This document shows positions 1 to 13,691 of a DNA stretch of 64,000 nucleotides, one piece after another. A program made the translations under genes and the position numbers. This DNA is from Enoplosus armatus (taxonomy: Eukaryota; Chordata; Actinopteri; Centrarchiformes; Enoplosidae), in NCBI RefSeq assembly GCF_043641665.1, contig NC_092192.1, positions 19,580,978 through 19,644,977 of the forward strand, given 5' to 3'. The notes beneath the pieces are model-generated. The model ran no database searches, had not been told where the DNA came from, and saw nothing but the letters and a program-made list of their open reading frames with translations. Within the stretch, counting starts at the first letter, position 1. Each line of letters starts with the position of its first letter.

Positions 1-3000
1 CAAGCCCGTAGCGTAAAATAACGGCAAATCAGAGTGTGCGTGAGACAGCGAATGTAGAAGGGCTGCTGTAATTTCCATACAAGCGTCATGATCTCTATGA
101 CACGGCGCAGGGCTGACTCATCTGATGCTTACAGTAGGTGGATCACGCACTTAAAGCACAATTAATTAATTAAAATGTAGTTTCATTAGGAATCTAACAC
201 TGAATTAGGCTAATGAGACATTAGGGAGGGGATTGCCTGGACTTGAGCCACAGTGCGATTATAATTTTTTTCCATGGGGGATTTCATCTAAATATATCAT
301 TAACAAAAAGTAAATGACATAATCTATGCTATTCTCTGTAGCCCCTGTGAGCTGCAGTCTATTGGGGTATTTGATTATTTTACCTGTCGGCCTCTTTGGA
401 TAGATTACCAGTTGACTGCCTACGGTATTAGAAGCAAATTTACACAAGGAATTGACCTCAGGAGCTCCCAAATTGGGAGAAAGGAAAGCAGAAAGCAGGT
501 CAATGATTTCCTGTTTGTAATGACATGATTTATTTAGGATTACAATCTATATCTACAATACATCCTACTGACAAGAGAAACCTACTGAGCATATCTACTA
601 TGACAATATCTATGTCTTTATTTATGACAATATACGTGCAATTTCTTTAACCAGGCTTGCAGCGTGGCTCTATGGATGACATTATTGATAAGTCAATCCA
701 CCACTTTCAGTCCGAACTGAAATATCTACATCTATACTATCTAAACTATCAGCTCTTAGATGGGTTGTCATGGAATTTGGCACAGATATCCACGGTGCCC
801 AGACGATGAATCGTAATGACTTTCATGATCTCCTGGTCACGTTTTTCCAAAGAAGTTTGCCTGGAGCTGTTTTAATTGCGTCATGTCTGCGCGTCATCTT
901 CTTGTGGTAGTGAATGTTAGGATGCTTGTCAATGTCATATTACGATGGTAGCGCTTCGCCTTTAACTGTAGAATCTTCGTCTCATTTTCATTAGATTGCA
1001 GTGAAAATACAAAAGTAACGGCATGAAATGTAGCATTTCTGTCTATAAACCAGATGAAACATGGCATCTTGGCATCAGCACTTCTAAATGTCATTACAAT
1101 CACTGTCAGTTGTATCGATGAGGGGAGAGTCTAGCGATTTGGTAATTCTTCATCAGCTCCATCAGAGCTGGTAAATGTGCAAGACGTTCTTTATACGGTA
1201 TGTTTTCTATATGTGAATATATGAACATATTGCGTTTATTTTTACAAGTTAAATCTACACAGCAGGTTGCTTTCAGTACAGAACATATGTATGGCCATCT
1301 GTACATTTAGTCCTGTTAATGTAAATACAGCCGTGTATGTATAACTAGAAGAGAGACAGAAGAGAGTCAACAGATTCTCTATGTGCGTTTCTTATTCTGC
1401 AGTACATCTCTGCAGTTATAAATGAATATTGGGTGCTGTATGCTGTGGTTGACTACAGTCTGCACTTGACTGTAAGCAGGGAAATTAGATTTTTCATTTG
1501 TATATCATCATATATCATCCAACGTAGACATCTCATTAATAAGGAAGATAATACTGCTGCTGGCCACTGCAACAATCCATCATAGGAATCATTTCTGTTC
1601 CATTTCATCATATCTTCTGCCTCTTATTTTGATGCCTAATTAAATCTATGTATAGGTTCATGACAATGAGTTTGCAATTAGAGTGGGAAACTCAAAGAGA
1701 ACAACATGCTCCCATTTATTTTGCGCATTAGAAAATCTTAGGCTTGTTTAAGTGGATTCCATTTCACCTGCTCCAGTCCAGAAAGAGGCGAGGGGAGGTG
1801 GGACTGACTCTCCTTGGAGCCACTTTCATCTCTAAAAGCCGACTCTCTCTCCCTCTCCAACCCTTCGCCCCTCTCTCATAGCACGTCAGGTCACTCTGTG
1901 TTGTGCACAGTGATTGGATCTCGCTCAGCGGTGGCTGCACCTCAACCATGATTGCAGGGTGGCAGTAACAGGGGGCCTGACCTTGACTGAGACTGGCAGA
2001 GAGAAGCTGAAAAAAACATCCTGGCTGGCTGTCTCTAAAAAAAATAAAATTCTCCCTATGAAAAGAGAAATAGTCGCGGTTGATGTTCTGGATATACTGT
2101 GTGTGCACATGTCTGTATCACTAAAGGTCCCCCTCTCTGTCTGTCTCCTATCTCCCGCTTTCCATCACACCTTTCCTCCAAAATAAACTGCCCCCATGGC
2201 TGGAAGCTTGTGTTTTGTTTTTAGCACTTTGGCACCCAGAGGATGTGTTCAGCTCTCTCAAGGTCAGCTGTCTTTATTCCAGGCACGTTGGATTGCTGTT
2301 GGGTGTCGGGAAACAAGCAGCCTCAACTTTTTTTTTCCCTCTCTCTTTTTTTTTTTAATCGTAGTTGGATGGAAGGTGCATACAAAATGAGCAGCGGAGG
2401 TCTGAGGAATGGTAATAGAAAACAAGGATGGAATAATTGTGCACAGTGGCCTTGTTTGAAGTTTAAATGGGGGATCAAAAGTTCTGACGCATGTAATTTC
2501 TTATTCACTGCTGTTTACCAAAGCTCCGCCACTTTGCTATGAGACCATACAAAATACGACAAGAGAGATAGACTTCAGTTGAGACACTGGCACAACAGCT
2601 GCTCTGATTTTGAAGTTTTAGCACAGCCCGCCATTCAACTGACTTTATTAAAGAGGCATGGGGTTAGACTGAGTGTGAGCAGTTTCTCTAAAGTATTTTT
2701 CTGTTGGAGCTTTGGGAGCCGCAGCACAGAGTGAAATAAGAGTGCGACTGCAACTGGAGTTGAGAGAGATTCCTGCTCTATCAGGGAGAAAGAGAGGGCT
2801 GAAACAGAGGAGGGAACGGCTGCTGGGGCAGTATTGATCATTTAGAGGTGCAAACACCTCCTCTCTCAGATGCAGATCTCTGCAAAAACCACACTTACAT
2901 GTGTAGAGCTAATAGTAGGAGCCACTTAATGCATCATTTGGAAGTAAGTAGATAACACAAACAGGATGATAACAAGTATATATCAACACACTCTGAGCAG

Positions 3001-3692
3001 ATGAGAAGCATGAGAGAGATACAGAGTGAGTTTAGAAGGCGGCTGAAAGATTTTGGCCTTTGGTGAAGAAACATCCTTGGCAACCTCAGAGACAGAGTGT
3101 GACAGAAATAAACCACCCCTGTCCCACTTTCAACACAGAGAGAATACTGCAAGTCACCTCAGAGGAAGACAGAGACGCTGTCTATGAGGTGACATCTGGG
3201 CTCGTCTTGGCACACAGTTCAGCGGTGGGTTGACAATCGGGGGGAATACACGCTCGACCCCAGAACAGGGCTTTGAACAGTTTGCCCTGCTTTGCTCCCC
3301 GGGGATCAAACTGTGCTTTTTTTTTAATCTCTCCTCGACTCTTCTGCAGGTTTACATCTGCTCCAGCTGGCTCATGGCGCAACTGCATTCACACTGCTCA
3401 AACTCATAAACTCCATGGTGTTGCCATGTGCTGTGTCTCAGGGGAGATATGATTAGCATAGGACTGCTTTTGATGCGATTAGTGGGTTCACTGGCAGGGG
3501 AGAGATGGGCTCAGGTCTGTGTGTCTGCGTCAGTGCGCCACATACCACAACACATCTCCCTCTGTGCAAACACTAAGCAGAGGTCTGGAGAAGGGCCAGT
3601 GAAGATGAAACTAATCATGTAATCATCTATAATTATCTTTCTAACCTCTTCTGCATGACAGAGGCATGATCTTTGAAGTGCAACGAAATTAT
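1..3692. other. Non-coding, mostly unique sequence
   Basis: No frame with convincing composition or splice context on either strand. Contains AATTAATTAATTAAAATG and CTAATGAGACATTAG at about 160-225, homeodomain-site-like AT words. No mobile element recognised. Confidence 0.5.
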
Positions 3693-3714
3693 AAAAAAAA
3701 AAAAAAAAAAAAAA
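3693..3714. repeat. Poly(A) run
   Basis: 22 consecutive A. No recognisable retroelement body on its left, so a simple homopolymer. Confidence 0.9.
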
Positions 3715-6700
3715 TAGGCAAAATCTTAATTTAAAAAAAAGCTGGTGAAACAAATCTGCACAAAAAGTCACTTTGTAGACTTTTGATCATCACATTCCAC
3801 GTTTATTTCAGTAAATAGTAGGCTGTTTTTTTAATGGAAATGTTGTGGCACATGACGGGTTTATCCTTTCAAATAACCTGCTCCAGATTTGGCCAAAAAA
3901 ACATACTAAAATCAGTTGATTCCTAAACGACGGAAGCCGACTAAGAACACAAAACACATAAACACGACGACTTTGGAGTTTCTGGGAGTCACATTTCTCC
4001 TCTTTTGGTAGAGGCTAGCAAAACTACCAAACTGATATCAACCCTCCATTAAACTCCAGGTAAGACAGTGAACCAGCCGACCCCCAAACTGCTGAAGTAA
4101 TGGACTGTTGCTGGGATCAGTAGCTGCAGCGCATCCATAGATTTAGTGTGCTGGAGACACACCTGCCTGTCTAAATGTGTTTGCTCTACAAAAGCCCTAT
4201 ATGATTTCTATATAGCCTTTCAAACTCTGCCTTCTCTAATACAGCCACTTCAATTACAGAATAATAAGCCTGCTGTCCCTGCAGTACAATTTACATAAAA
4301 GTGAGCAGATCTCATTAAAAGTGCCGTCTGACTTCTCCTCTCAGAGACTCAAGCGGGATGAAGACAAAACTTAAACAAGTTACAAAACAAAAAGGTCGTG
4401 CTTTTCTTTGAGATCTCAGCTCAGTACAGCCCATGTTGAGTGTATTAATGGATTCAGCCTCTATCATGTGTCCTTGCTTACTCAGCAGATACATCTTAAG
4501 TTGCATTTCAGATTTCATCAACTGCTTTGGCCTTTGTTCCACTACTTTAAGCTCCAATATTCTTTTAGCCAACAAAGCAGTTTTTCTGATACCGCCACAG
4601 CATGCTTCAGAGAGTGGACTGGAAATCTAGCTGCGACAAAATGCTGTATGATGTTGAAAACCTCTTTCCACTCAACTCAGTTTGGTGTCTTATTGCATTT
4701 TGAAAATGGCCCTGTTTCTTCCTAAAGTGCAAGTTAATCCCACATGGAAAATGATGTTTGCAAGACTTCTCCATGTGACTCATCTTACTTAGAGGGCAGC
4801 AGAGTGAAGTGAACGGCGGAATTTAAGCAAAAAGATCACCTTCTTTCATTCGAGCATAGAGATAAGAGCAATTTCCTCAACTGTGCCCTCTTTCCCTCCC
4901 TGTCTCTTTCTCATGCTGGGAATGCCAGAGAGCCATCTGGAGATTAGCCTGCCCCCTGCACTAGCAGACATGCTAGACTTGAATTAGCTCATCAACATAC
5001 CAGCAAGTGCTTCTGTGCATGCAGTCAATGGCTGCAAATTCAACTGATCTCTCAACATCATTATTTTAATTTCACATATTTTCCTTTCCTGAATTCTTAT
5101 TCCCCAATAGTTAAACTTCATAAAAGACTTCATAAAATCAGCTACAATTATACATCCATAAATGTTTCCATGTAATTATCACAGACTTGAATGATAATGA
5201 TCAAATCTAACGGCGACTTCTGGCTCAGAACATGTCCATGTAGGTTTCTCAAAGAGCCAAGGATGCTGGGGCACTTACAACATATATTGCACAGTCAGCT
5301 TCAAAGAAAAATCGAATTTAAAAAGTTAGTGGAACCATTGCCCAGTGGTCAGAGTTACAGAAGTGAATCCCAGAGGAATGTGCGCAAACACAAACTCATT
5401 TTGATTAGAGGTGGCCTTTGTAAGTCCAGTCGGTTATTTAAAACTGCAGTGAATAGTTCTCACAATATTCCACAGTACTCCACCTATTTAATCATGTTTT
5501 GACACTGTATGCTTTGAAGACATGAGAAGACGTGGCATTGATATGGATGAAATCTTGCTCTTATCCCCCTGCCTGCTGCGTATAGGCGATTGAGCCAGTC
5601 AAAGAGAGAGTTGGCTGAATAGAGTCAGTACCTGCAGCAATCTGAAGCCAATCTCCAGACTGCTGCAGCACAGAAATGAGGCTGTCCTCTTTTCCACCTG
5701 CCTGCGCTGCTGCTCTTTAATTGACATAGCACTCTGGAGCGCAGAGCGATCAGCTTCCTGATGCAAAGTGATGCCTGTCAGTTACCAGCAGACGCTCATT
5801 CCCTGACTGCAATCACCCCTGGACTGCAGGGACGTCCCACTGAGACTTCTGCATGAAAGCCCCTTCACCTCTGCCGAGTGCAGCACCCACTCTTGTCCCA
5901 CATAACAACCACCTTCTACCAATCATAGCAAAATAACAACAACAAAATCTCTCAAACTTTCAGACAATGCCCCTTTTCATTTCCCACAGGATTAAAACTT
6001 GTCAGGAGCTTACAGAGGTATTATTTTGCTCAGAGCATCCAAAGGGCTGATTCTAAATACAGGTTTCCAGCCTACACCTTTCCAGGATTGTAATCACAGC
6101 AGCCAGGGGCCCTCGACTGCTGTCACACAACTTTATGCACAACAAAAATCATGCAGGCTGCTCAAACCTCTGGTTAATTACACTGGGGACTCCGGCTCTC
6201 TGTCACTTAGCTGCAGGCGAATGAACCAAATGATTCTGTTATTAGTTCCCTACCAGCTAACACCCCAATTTTCTTTTTGTTTTAGTTCAAATGTTCCGAC
6301 CCAAATATTTCTGACTGATTCTGATTAATGAAAACAATCTCTCATTCATCAGCGCAAAATTAGCAGTTTGGAGCTGTAGTGATCAGCATGATGACCTGCT
6401 CATCAGCAGAATAAAAAGATTTAGAATTATATAGTTATACAGTTCATTCTTCTGTTCACAATCTTTATCTCAGCAGTTTTCATTTATAGTGGTAAATATA
6501 ATTATGCATGTGGCATGAATGGTTCAAGACACTGTACAACCTTGTAGCTTATTAAGTGTAGAATAATATAAAACATTCCCCGCACTGACTAAAGAGAAGC
6601 AAGGACAGATGAGAAGGCACAAAGCCAAAGGAAACCTAGTCGTATTCATTGGTTTTGCTTCTGTGTTGCTTCAAAGAGCACCGTTACATCAAAAAATATA

Positions 6701-7439
6701 ACAGCTGGAATGTAAACAGACACTCCAAGCTGGTTTATTGACTCTCAAAGCCATTTTATATTGTTTTTCATGTCTATTTGGGTGAACTACTTTGCACACA
6801 AAAAAATCATGGCAGTTTCTTACACTGTGTCAAAATGTACAGTATATCACTGAGAAAGAAGCAGACCATGTAAACAGAGTGGTGAATATGAGCTGCAATT
6901 ATAGCTAATTTACTGACATGGTAAAAATGTTCAAGCAGCAGCCAGATTTCAACTTCCTCCCAGTATGAGGGCTTTTGTTTCCATAATTTCTAATGCTACT
7001 GACATATCATTCAGTTTGGCAAGTGGCCTGCCAAACACACAAGTAAAGCCACTATTAAAAGAGCAGAGAGCAGATTTATTGTTTTTTTGTGGGCTAACAT
7101 TTTGATTAATATGATAAACACAATTATTTTCTGGCGGTACTGTTTCCCCTCACTTCAGCTAATCGGGAAGTAACAAATCTCACAGGTGCCTTCACAATGA
7201 ACAAATGCCTCCTCAATTATAAGTCAAATGCATCCTCAATATTAGCAAATGCCAATGCCAAATTGACTGAGCAACAGGTGATCTGAATAACCCTCCAATC
7301 AACTCGGAGGAATTTCAACATTCAGCCAAAATGAATTGGGGAAAAGGAAGTAACAGCCGGCACCAGAGAATGGGTGACTGCTACAGATTAAAATCTAACT
7401 TTCACCTTAACCTGTTATTTTGTGTCAGAATTACTGCAG
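3715..7439. other. Non-coding unique sequence with enhancer-like blocks
   Basis: No supported gene. The 4860-5080 and 5600-5860 stretches are repeat-free, of balanced base composition and without codon-like periodicity, as many conserved non-coding elements look. Conservation cannot be judged here. Confidence 0.4.
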
Positions 7440-8112
7440 TTTTCAGTCTGAGGAAACAAATCTACAGCCATGCTAACAGCTCTGTGCTCATGTTTAGCAG
7501 GTGTAATGTTAACAATGGCTGTATTCGAAACCGCCTACTACATACTACCGACAAATACAGTATGAACTACAAACTACGGTAAAATAATCCTTTATTAAGA
7601 TTCAGTAACTGGGTTGCTTATTTCTCGCCTCCAATTTGTTCAGAAACAGATTTTGGTGGACTGCTGAGGTGAAATCAGTGAAGGTTTACGTAACATGAAT
7701 GGCAATCCACCGCCAGCGCTTTGCATTGTGGGACACGAGGTAGACTGGTCCGATGCATACTGGAGATTTCTTCAGAATCAGTACGACATCCAGGTGTTTT
7801 TTGACATACTGCATATTTCGCTTTTACGTGCATACTACATGCTACATTTTGGCCAAATCAGTACGTACTGCTGGTATAGTAGGAGGTTTCCAATACAGAC
7901 AATGCACTACACACAAAGTAGAGCTGAGGCTGAAGGGAATGTCATTCGTTGTGAAAGTATTTGGTCATAAACCAAAGAATTGGACCAAAGTTATTCAACT
8001 TAAAAATGGTTATCTATACAATAGTGCATCTAGAGATATTTCAGCCTGGACCAAAGTGGCGGACCGACCGACCACGTTGCTAGCATGGCTAAAAACATGC
8101 CTGTTGGTTCTT
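7440..8112. mobile_element. Interspersed repeat (family C) interrupted by a nested TIR element
   Basis: The flanks at about 7440-7518 and 7899-8112 match repeat family C, also seen at about 44843-45185 and 46490-47220. Shared phrases are CAGCCATGCTAACAG, TTTGGTCATAAACC and GCTAGCATGGCTAAAA. Family C lacks any coding capacity here. Bases 7519-7898 are a separate insertion. Confidence 0.65.
7519..7898. mobile_element. Non-autonomous DNA transposon with 22-bp terminal inverted repeats
   Basis: The left end (from 7519, CTGTATTCGAAACCGCCTAC) and the reverse complement of the right end (to 7898) agree at 20 of 22 positions. ACAATG occurs at 7512-7517 and again at 7899-7904, a likely target-site duplication. 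There is no transposase frame in the 380 bp, so it is MITE-like. The superfamily is not assigned. Confidence 0.65.
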
Positions 8113-10827
8113 GGGCAGTGGTAAAGCCGTTCTAAGTCTGAGGCCCAGATGAAAGCGGAGGATAAACCCATATCCAGTCATTTCTAAAGGTTTGAAATGG
8201 AGGAGAATCCTTCAGATCTGGGCCTCCGCCTCTTACTTCTTGCTTACAGTTGTAGCAGACACATCCACAGCTCCACTTCCTTGCAGACTAGTAAGAATCT
8301 AATGCTCACATCTGCTGCTAGAGTATAACATATGACTCCAAATGGAGCATAGCCAACAATGCCGTCCTTATTAAATCTGGCATGTTGACTGACACGCCAC
8401 ATTCTTATTTATAGCTACAGCCTTGTGTGCCATGTCCATATGTGCCACTACCTCCTGCAACGACTAATTAGATGGTTTCTCAACGTCTTGACGAGCTTTA
8501 ATAATATCCAGTAAATACATTTTGTCTTTTCTAGTGTATCGTTAGATTTAAAACAATGAATTACTATATCAGAAAATTCAGCAAAATCAGTCCTGGCACA
8601 GTAAATCAGAGTTGAAATCTGTGCATAACATCCAAAGAAAACCTAGAATCATGACGATGGTAGATACTGATTTTTTATTTTCTTTTAAATGTTTGAAAGA
8701 AGGCGAGCAGTCAGGGCTGGACCAAACCATTTATGCCCCTCCCTCAAAGCAATCATATCACCCCTCCTATAGACCCAGTGTATATAATATATGTTAAATT
8801 CACAGATGGCACCGTCCCCCATAGACATAGGGCTTATAATGACAACAATGAGCCCTCCAATATGAACAGTGTTCCACAGCTCGGGCTTAAAATAGTGGGA
8901 GGTCGAAGAAAGAAAAATGGGTGGTGGATTTTAGGTTAGACAAGGGCAACTACACGCCATTAATCAACACACAGTCAGTACAGGAGTTGAAGAAGTGCTT
9001 TACTGGCTACCATTATTGCCGTCATCTTAAAAGAGGAAAGAATACATCTCCATTCTTGTCAAAAAGAAAGACACTCGGGCGGTTTGAAGAACGGGATACA
9101 GCACTGACTTGATTTAAGGAGGAGTGATTAAAGGTTCAGACAATATCTGATGACAGCCTCACCATCGTTTATCGTGAAAATAATAGCCACAATTATGCGT
9201 TGTATGTGCTGTCAATTATTTATTTCTACTGTGTGTTTTTTGTCTAATACTTAGAGACGTAATTCTGTGCACTGGTTGCTATGGTAATGACATAATGACT
9301 GTTAAGCTTAAGTGTCTGCACAGCAACTGCAAATCAAAAGATTTTCAAACATTTTATGGTACTCAACTTGGCTTTTGGAAAAAGCTTTAAAAAAAAATCT
9401 TTCCTCAGGGCCAACAAGAAGAAACATCCACTGACGTTTTGTCCGTTTCAAGCTACATTCATGTCACAATCTTTTCTCTAATCATAACAATGGGTTTATC
9501 AAGCTTAAATCAACTTTCACATCAGCTTCTATGAAGATGGATCTGATCCTGCAATCCAGTAGTTATTGAAATGCCATTCATTTCATTATAGGCACACACA
9601 GATCCCCCGATGGCCGCTGCCGCCCTGCTCAGTGGGTGAGTCAGACTTCACAGGAGGCAACGTGCTGTTGGCTTGTCCTCTGAGTCATGGCATTCACAGC
9701 TGTCAGCCAAAGGCTCTCCAGCCATGAGCCTGCACACAAATCAGATGCTGCTTTCTCTTCCCCAACTTTCATGTGAGGACAGCTTAATAGGAAAAAAAAG
9801 GAGGAAGACAGAGATAAAAAGGAGGTTTGGGCCACGTTGGCTGAGGATCAGTAGGCCTACTGGCCAAAGACACAAAGTTGAACAAGCACTACATACTGTA
9901 TTAAGACGGTCCACCAGGCTGCTCCAGATGAAAAGAGGATAATGGGGAAGAATAGTGTGTGCTTAACGAGACAAAGACCACACATGAGAAGATGGGTTTT
10001 CGGGGGCTGCTGCAGAAGATGGAACAATTTAATGGGAAAATGAGAAAAAGAAAATGGCAGTTTATGAGAAAAAAAGGAATCAAGGGGAGAGGAAGAACAT
10101 CCTTTTCAAATGAAACACGTCCTGAGAACACAATTTATTGCTCTTTGCTGTATTGTTGGAATTGTATTGACAGGAGCACTTTACACAATGCCTCTTAAAA
10201 TGAACCACTGACAGAGCTAAAGCCAACACGTGCAGTGCTGGTGGCGCTGCCTCGATAGCTAGTTAATTGGATAACAGTGAGACAAACCAGTACGACGGGG
10301 ACAACTACACACTCAGCAAGCCAAGGTAACACTGTAACAGCTGCTGTAGAAGGATGGCACTGATGCTTGTATCTAACAAGCTGAAGGTGCATTTCCTCTT
10401 AATGGGGAGAACGTTTTTTTAGTTTAGTTTTATTCTTTTTTTTTTTAGCAGAAAAGCCTGAGAGAGTAGTGAGCTGAAGTACAGCAATGAGAAAGAAAAC
10501 AGCAACAATAAGCTGATTAGAATGAGAGCTACATGGTTCATTAGGCAGACCTCCTTGATCAGCACATCAAAGTGTAGCCCAATTGAATTAGTTTACCTTG
10601 CAACTTTTAGCTTTAACTACAAATGATGTATACTTAACATTTTTACTAACCATTTTCAAATGCATGCTATACAGTTTCAGATTTTAGGTGGATTTTTCCA
10701 CTGCAAGTGACCATTGGTTTCCGTTCATCGTCCTGAGGTTTTATTCATTAAGAGTTCAACACTTCAAACTTAAACTCAACTAATCTGCTTCATCAAGACT
10801 ATGTGGGTGTGGTTTAATGAGATTTGA
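8113..10827. other. Non-coding sequence
   Basis: No supported gene. An 11-bp inverted repeat (GAGGCCCAGAT at 8140-8150 and its complement at 8216-8226) could form a hairpin; otherwise nothing stands out. Confidence 0.45.
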
Positions 10828-10935
10828 CAGTAGAGCCGCAACAATTAGTCGATTAATCGATTAGTCGGTTGCCAGAAATAGGGTTTTGAACAATTAAGCA
10901 ATGAATAATGGGCAGATTAATCAATAATCACAATA
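10828..10935. mobile_element. Fragment of a TAGGGCTGCAACTAA-type repeat (family E)
   Basis: GAGCCGCAACAATTAGTCGATTAATCGATTAGTC-like ends and the AATAATGGGCAGATTAATCAATAAT part match the end region of the fuller copy at 29332-29655. Short and degenerate. Confidence 0.5.
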
Positions 10936-11127
10936 ATTATTACTGACAGTGACCAAACAACCAAATGTTGCTAAATCCTGATTGGTGCACGGAAATGATG
11001 TGACATCACCCTTTTCTAACAGGGACCCGCCCACTTCCAACCAGTAAGAAGAACAGAGCGAATGGAAAAGAAAAACAGAAGTGAAATAACCTAAACTGAT
11101 TGTTGCTGATTGTTTTGTGTTTTGTTG

Positions 11128-11203
11128 TCTCTCTCTCTCTCTGTCTGTCTCTCTCTCTCTCTCTCTATGTCTCTCTCTCTCTCTCTGTCTGTCTCTCTCT
11201 CTC
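11128..11203 (+). repeat. (CT)n microsatellite
   Basis: CT repeat of about 76 bp with a few interruptions (CTGTCTGT, ATGT). It abuts a conserved retroelement-like 3' tail to its right. Confidence 0.9.
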
Positions 11204-11446
11204 CAACCCAACCGGTCAAAGCAGATGACCGCCCACCTAGAGTCTGGTTCTGCTCAAGTTTCTGCCTCTTAAAAGGAAGTTGTTCCTCGCCACTGTCGCC
11301 AAAGTACTTGCTCGTGGTGGGAACTGTTGGGTCTCTGTAATAACATTATAAAGAGTACGGCCTAGACCTGCTCTATTTGTAAACAGTCATGAGATGACTT
11401 TTGTTGTGATTTGGCGCAATATAATTAAAATTGAACTGAACTGAAA
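11204..11446 (+). mobile_element. Retroelement-like 3' tail common in fish genomes
   Basis: The block starts CCAACCCAACCGGTCAAAG and includes GTTGTTCCTCGCCACTGTC and GGGTCTCTGTAATAACATTA. It ends in AAAATTGAACTGAACTGAA, a short tandem tail typical of a non-LTR element end. I recognise it as a frequent percomorph repeat but cannot name the family with certainty. Confidence 0.6.
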
Positions 11447-13252
11447 TAATCATCAGTGATGTCTGTTATGTGTTTTGTGACTGGGTGTTCTACAATACAG
11501 CGTGGGCTGTAAATCCACATAGTCCTTGACAAATCAATGGCGATGACAAATCCAAACTATTTCCCCTTTATTATTCAGCCTCTTCAACCCACAATGAAAT
11601 GGTTATTTCATTTCTTAAAACGCGGAGGCGGCCCTTCCTGCGACAGCTCAGGTAAGGTACAACTACTACAATGGCTGGCTTCCGCCTCAGCGTGTCTCCA
11701 AGGCAACCCCGACATTCCATTTCAAATTAATTTGGACAGTAGCGCTTTTATAAATCGAGCACACAGTGGAGGCTTCATTCCATCTTCAAAGGGAAAAAAA
11801 GACACAGGGCAAAATGTCAGTCCATTAAAAACAGCTCTGCACTGTGTGCCTCTTGAAATCATGAGGCAACTGTTTAAATGTAGCTGCAACTGTAATTTAT
11901 TTGAGTGTGGTTGTTTGATGATGATGGTAAAAATGCTTGTCTAGTACCTGTGGTTATTTTTTCTATTTTCATAGTATCAGTCCCTCAGTGTGGAAAAAGT
12001 AGGGCTTGTCTGTGCATTGGTCAAATGCTTGTCATAAACAGAGGGTGTAACCTGTCCACTGAAATTCTCCGGAGAAGGCCAGGTTGACCTTGAAGCGTAA
12101 AAGGTTTCTATTTCACGCCTGGCTGCTTGTGGATGTAATCATCTATAAGAATAAACACGGGTATAATTTGCAGGCGTGCTCCAATTAGAGATGTCGGCCG
12201 CTGATATCTAGACTCGGGCCCCGCCGCTGGCCGAGGCCGGCTTCCACGACAATAATAGACAAGACACAGATATGAGAGAGAACAAGTGTCACTGGGGGAA
12301 GCTGTGCAGAGGTAGTACGCTGTGTCGCCTGTCACACACTGCCCTTCTCCTTACCAAGATAAGACCCACACACACACACACACAAATATACCTTCTGCTC
12401 TCTCAGCCCTCATTCACCGCAGAGAGACAGGACTGTGCACTGCGCCTTCTTCTCTCTCTGCATTCGTAGTGTGTACATATATTTCCACTCTGTATGTGAG
12501 GAGATGGAGGGGGTCCACTGGGACCACACCAGCTATTGCTGACAAATCAGGAACGCCGTCTGATGCCGCACCACAGGAGCGTGATTAGAGGAGGTTTTTG
12601 TCATTTTTCCTGATATTTTTGGGCCTCAGTTGGTGTCTTCTTTTCTCCCCAAAATCAGTGACAGGTCTACTGCCTGTCTCGATAAAGAAGCATTCTCTTC
12701 ATAGCAAGGAGACACAGTGATTAACTAATGCTAGAGGACAGATAGCTTCCGCTGAATCAAGGTCAACCTGCAAAAATCCCTGTTTTGACAGCATTTCTCA
12801 GTAATGGCTTCCACTGAAAAATGCAAAGCTTAAAATTGAACTTGCTTGCGGGGACATAAACTGCAGACCAAACAGCCAGTGAGGGCAGGCACAGATGAGG
12901 ACAAGATTAATCTGGCACAGATATTGACTGACTGAGAGCAGAGCACGTAGGAGACGAAGCAACAGAAAGACTGAGAGAGAATGTCAAACAGGAGGGGCCG
13001 TGAAAGACGATTGGCTGATTGATTGATGGAAGACTGAGGCAACAGACAGGTCACCCCTATCATCTCTGACCTTCGGTGACCTCGAGCTCATCGCCGCCAT
13101 GGTAAGAAGAAAAAAAGATCACAGAGAGAAAAACAGGCCCCCAACAGAAGATCAGGACACAGTGACAGATATGTCGCTGACAGTGATGATGACCATCTGT
13201 CAACAGCTCCTCACACACCTCACTGTCCTGCAGACAGCCACGCGGGCGGAGG

Positions 13253-13281
13253 CACACACACACACACACGCACACACACAC
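13253..13281. repeat. (CA)n microsatellite with one CG interruption
   Basis: CA run of 29 bp, broken once by ACGCA. Confidence 0.9.
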
Positions 13282-13668
13282 CGACAACCCTGCAGCTTCT
13301 TTCAAACTGTCAAGGTGAGGTCGGTCACTCCTCCCTCCTCCGCTGCCTTGCTCCTACCCCTCTCCGTGCTTTTACATCTCAATCGGCAGCGCCCTCGTAT
13401 CAGCGGCCATCCGTGAAGCGCCCGGGTTCGGGGCAAAAGGGAGATAACACGAGACAAACCATAACGCCACGACGGACATCCCACCTCTCTCGGCCTGCTC
13501 AGATTTCACATCTTCTCAGGCCATCTGTCAGAAAGGACAACATGCCAGTGGGCTATGGAGCGGCAGATATTCCAGCATTAACACAGGCTCCACCACAGTG
13601 CCCTGAGAGACGATACGCGCATGCATGTATGAATGCAGTAATGCCTTTGATATCTCACGAGGGCTGTA

Positions 13669-13691
13669 TTTTTTTTTTGGGGGGGGGGGGG
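13669..13691. repeat. T10-G13 homopolymer pair
   Basis: Ten T followed by thirteen G. Confidence 0.9.

Noticed and set aside
1764..2108. 114-codon minus-strand open frame
   Set aside because: Overlaps other frames of equal quality on both strands and has no coding signature.
11537..11944. 135-codon plus-strand open frame
   Set aside because: No family resemblance, low-complexity-free but random-looking composition, no splice or promoter context. Chance frame in non-coding DNA.
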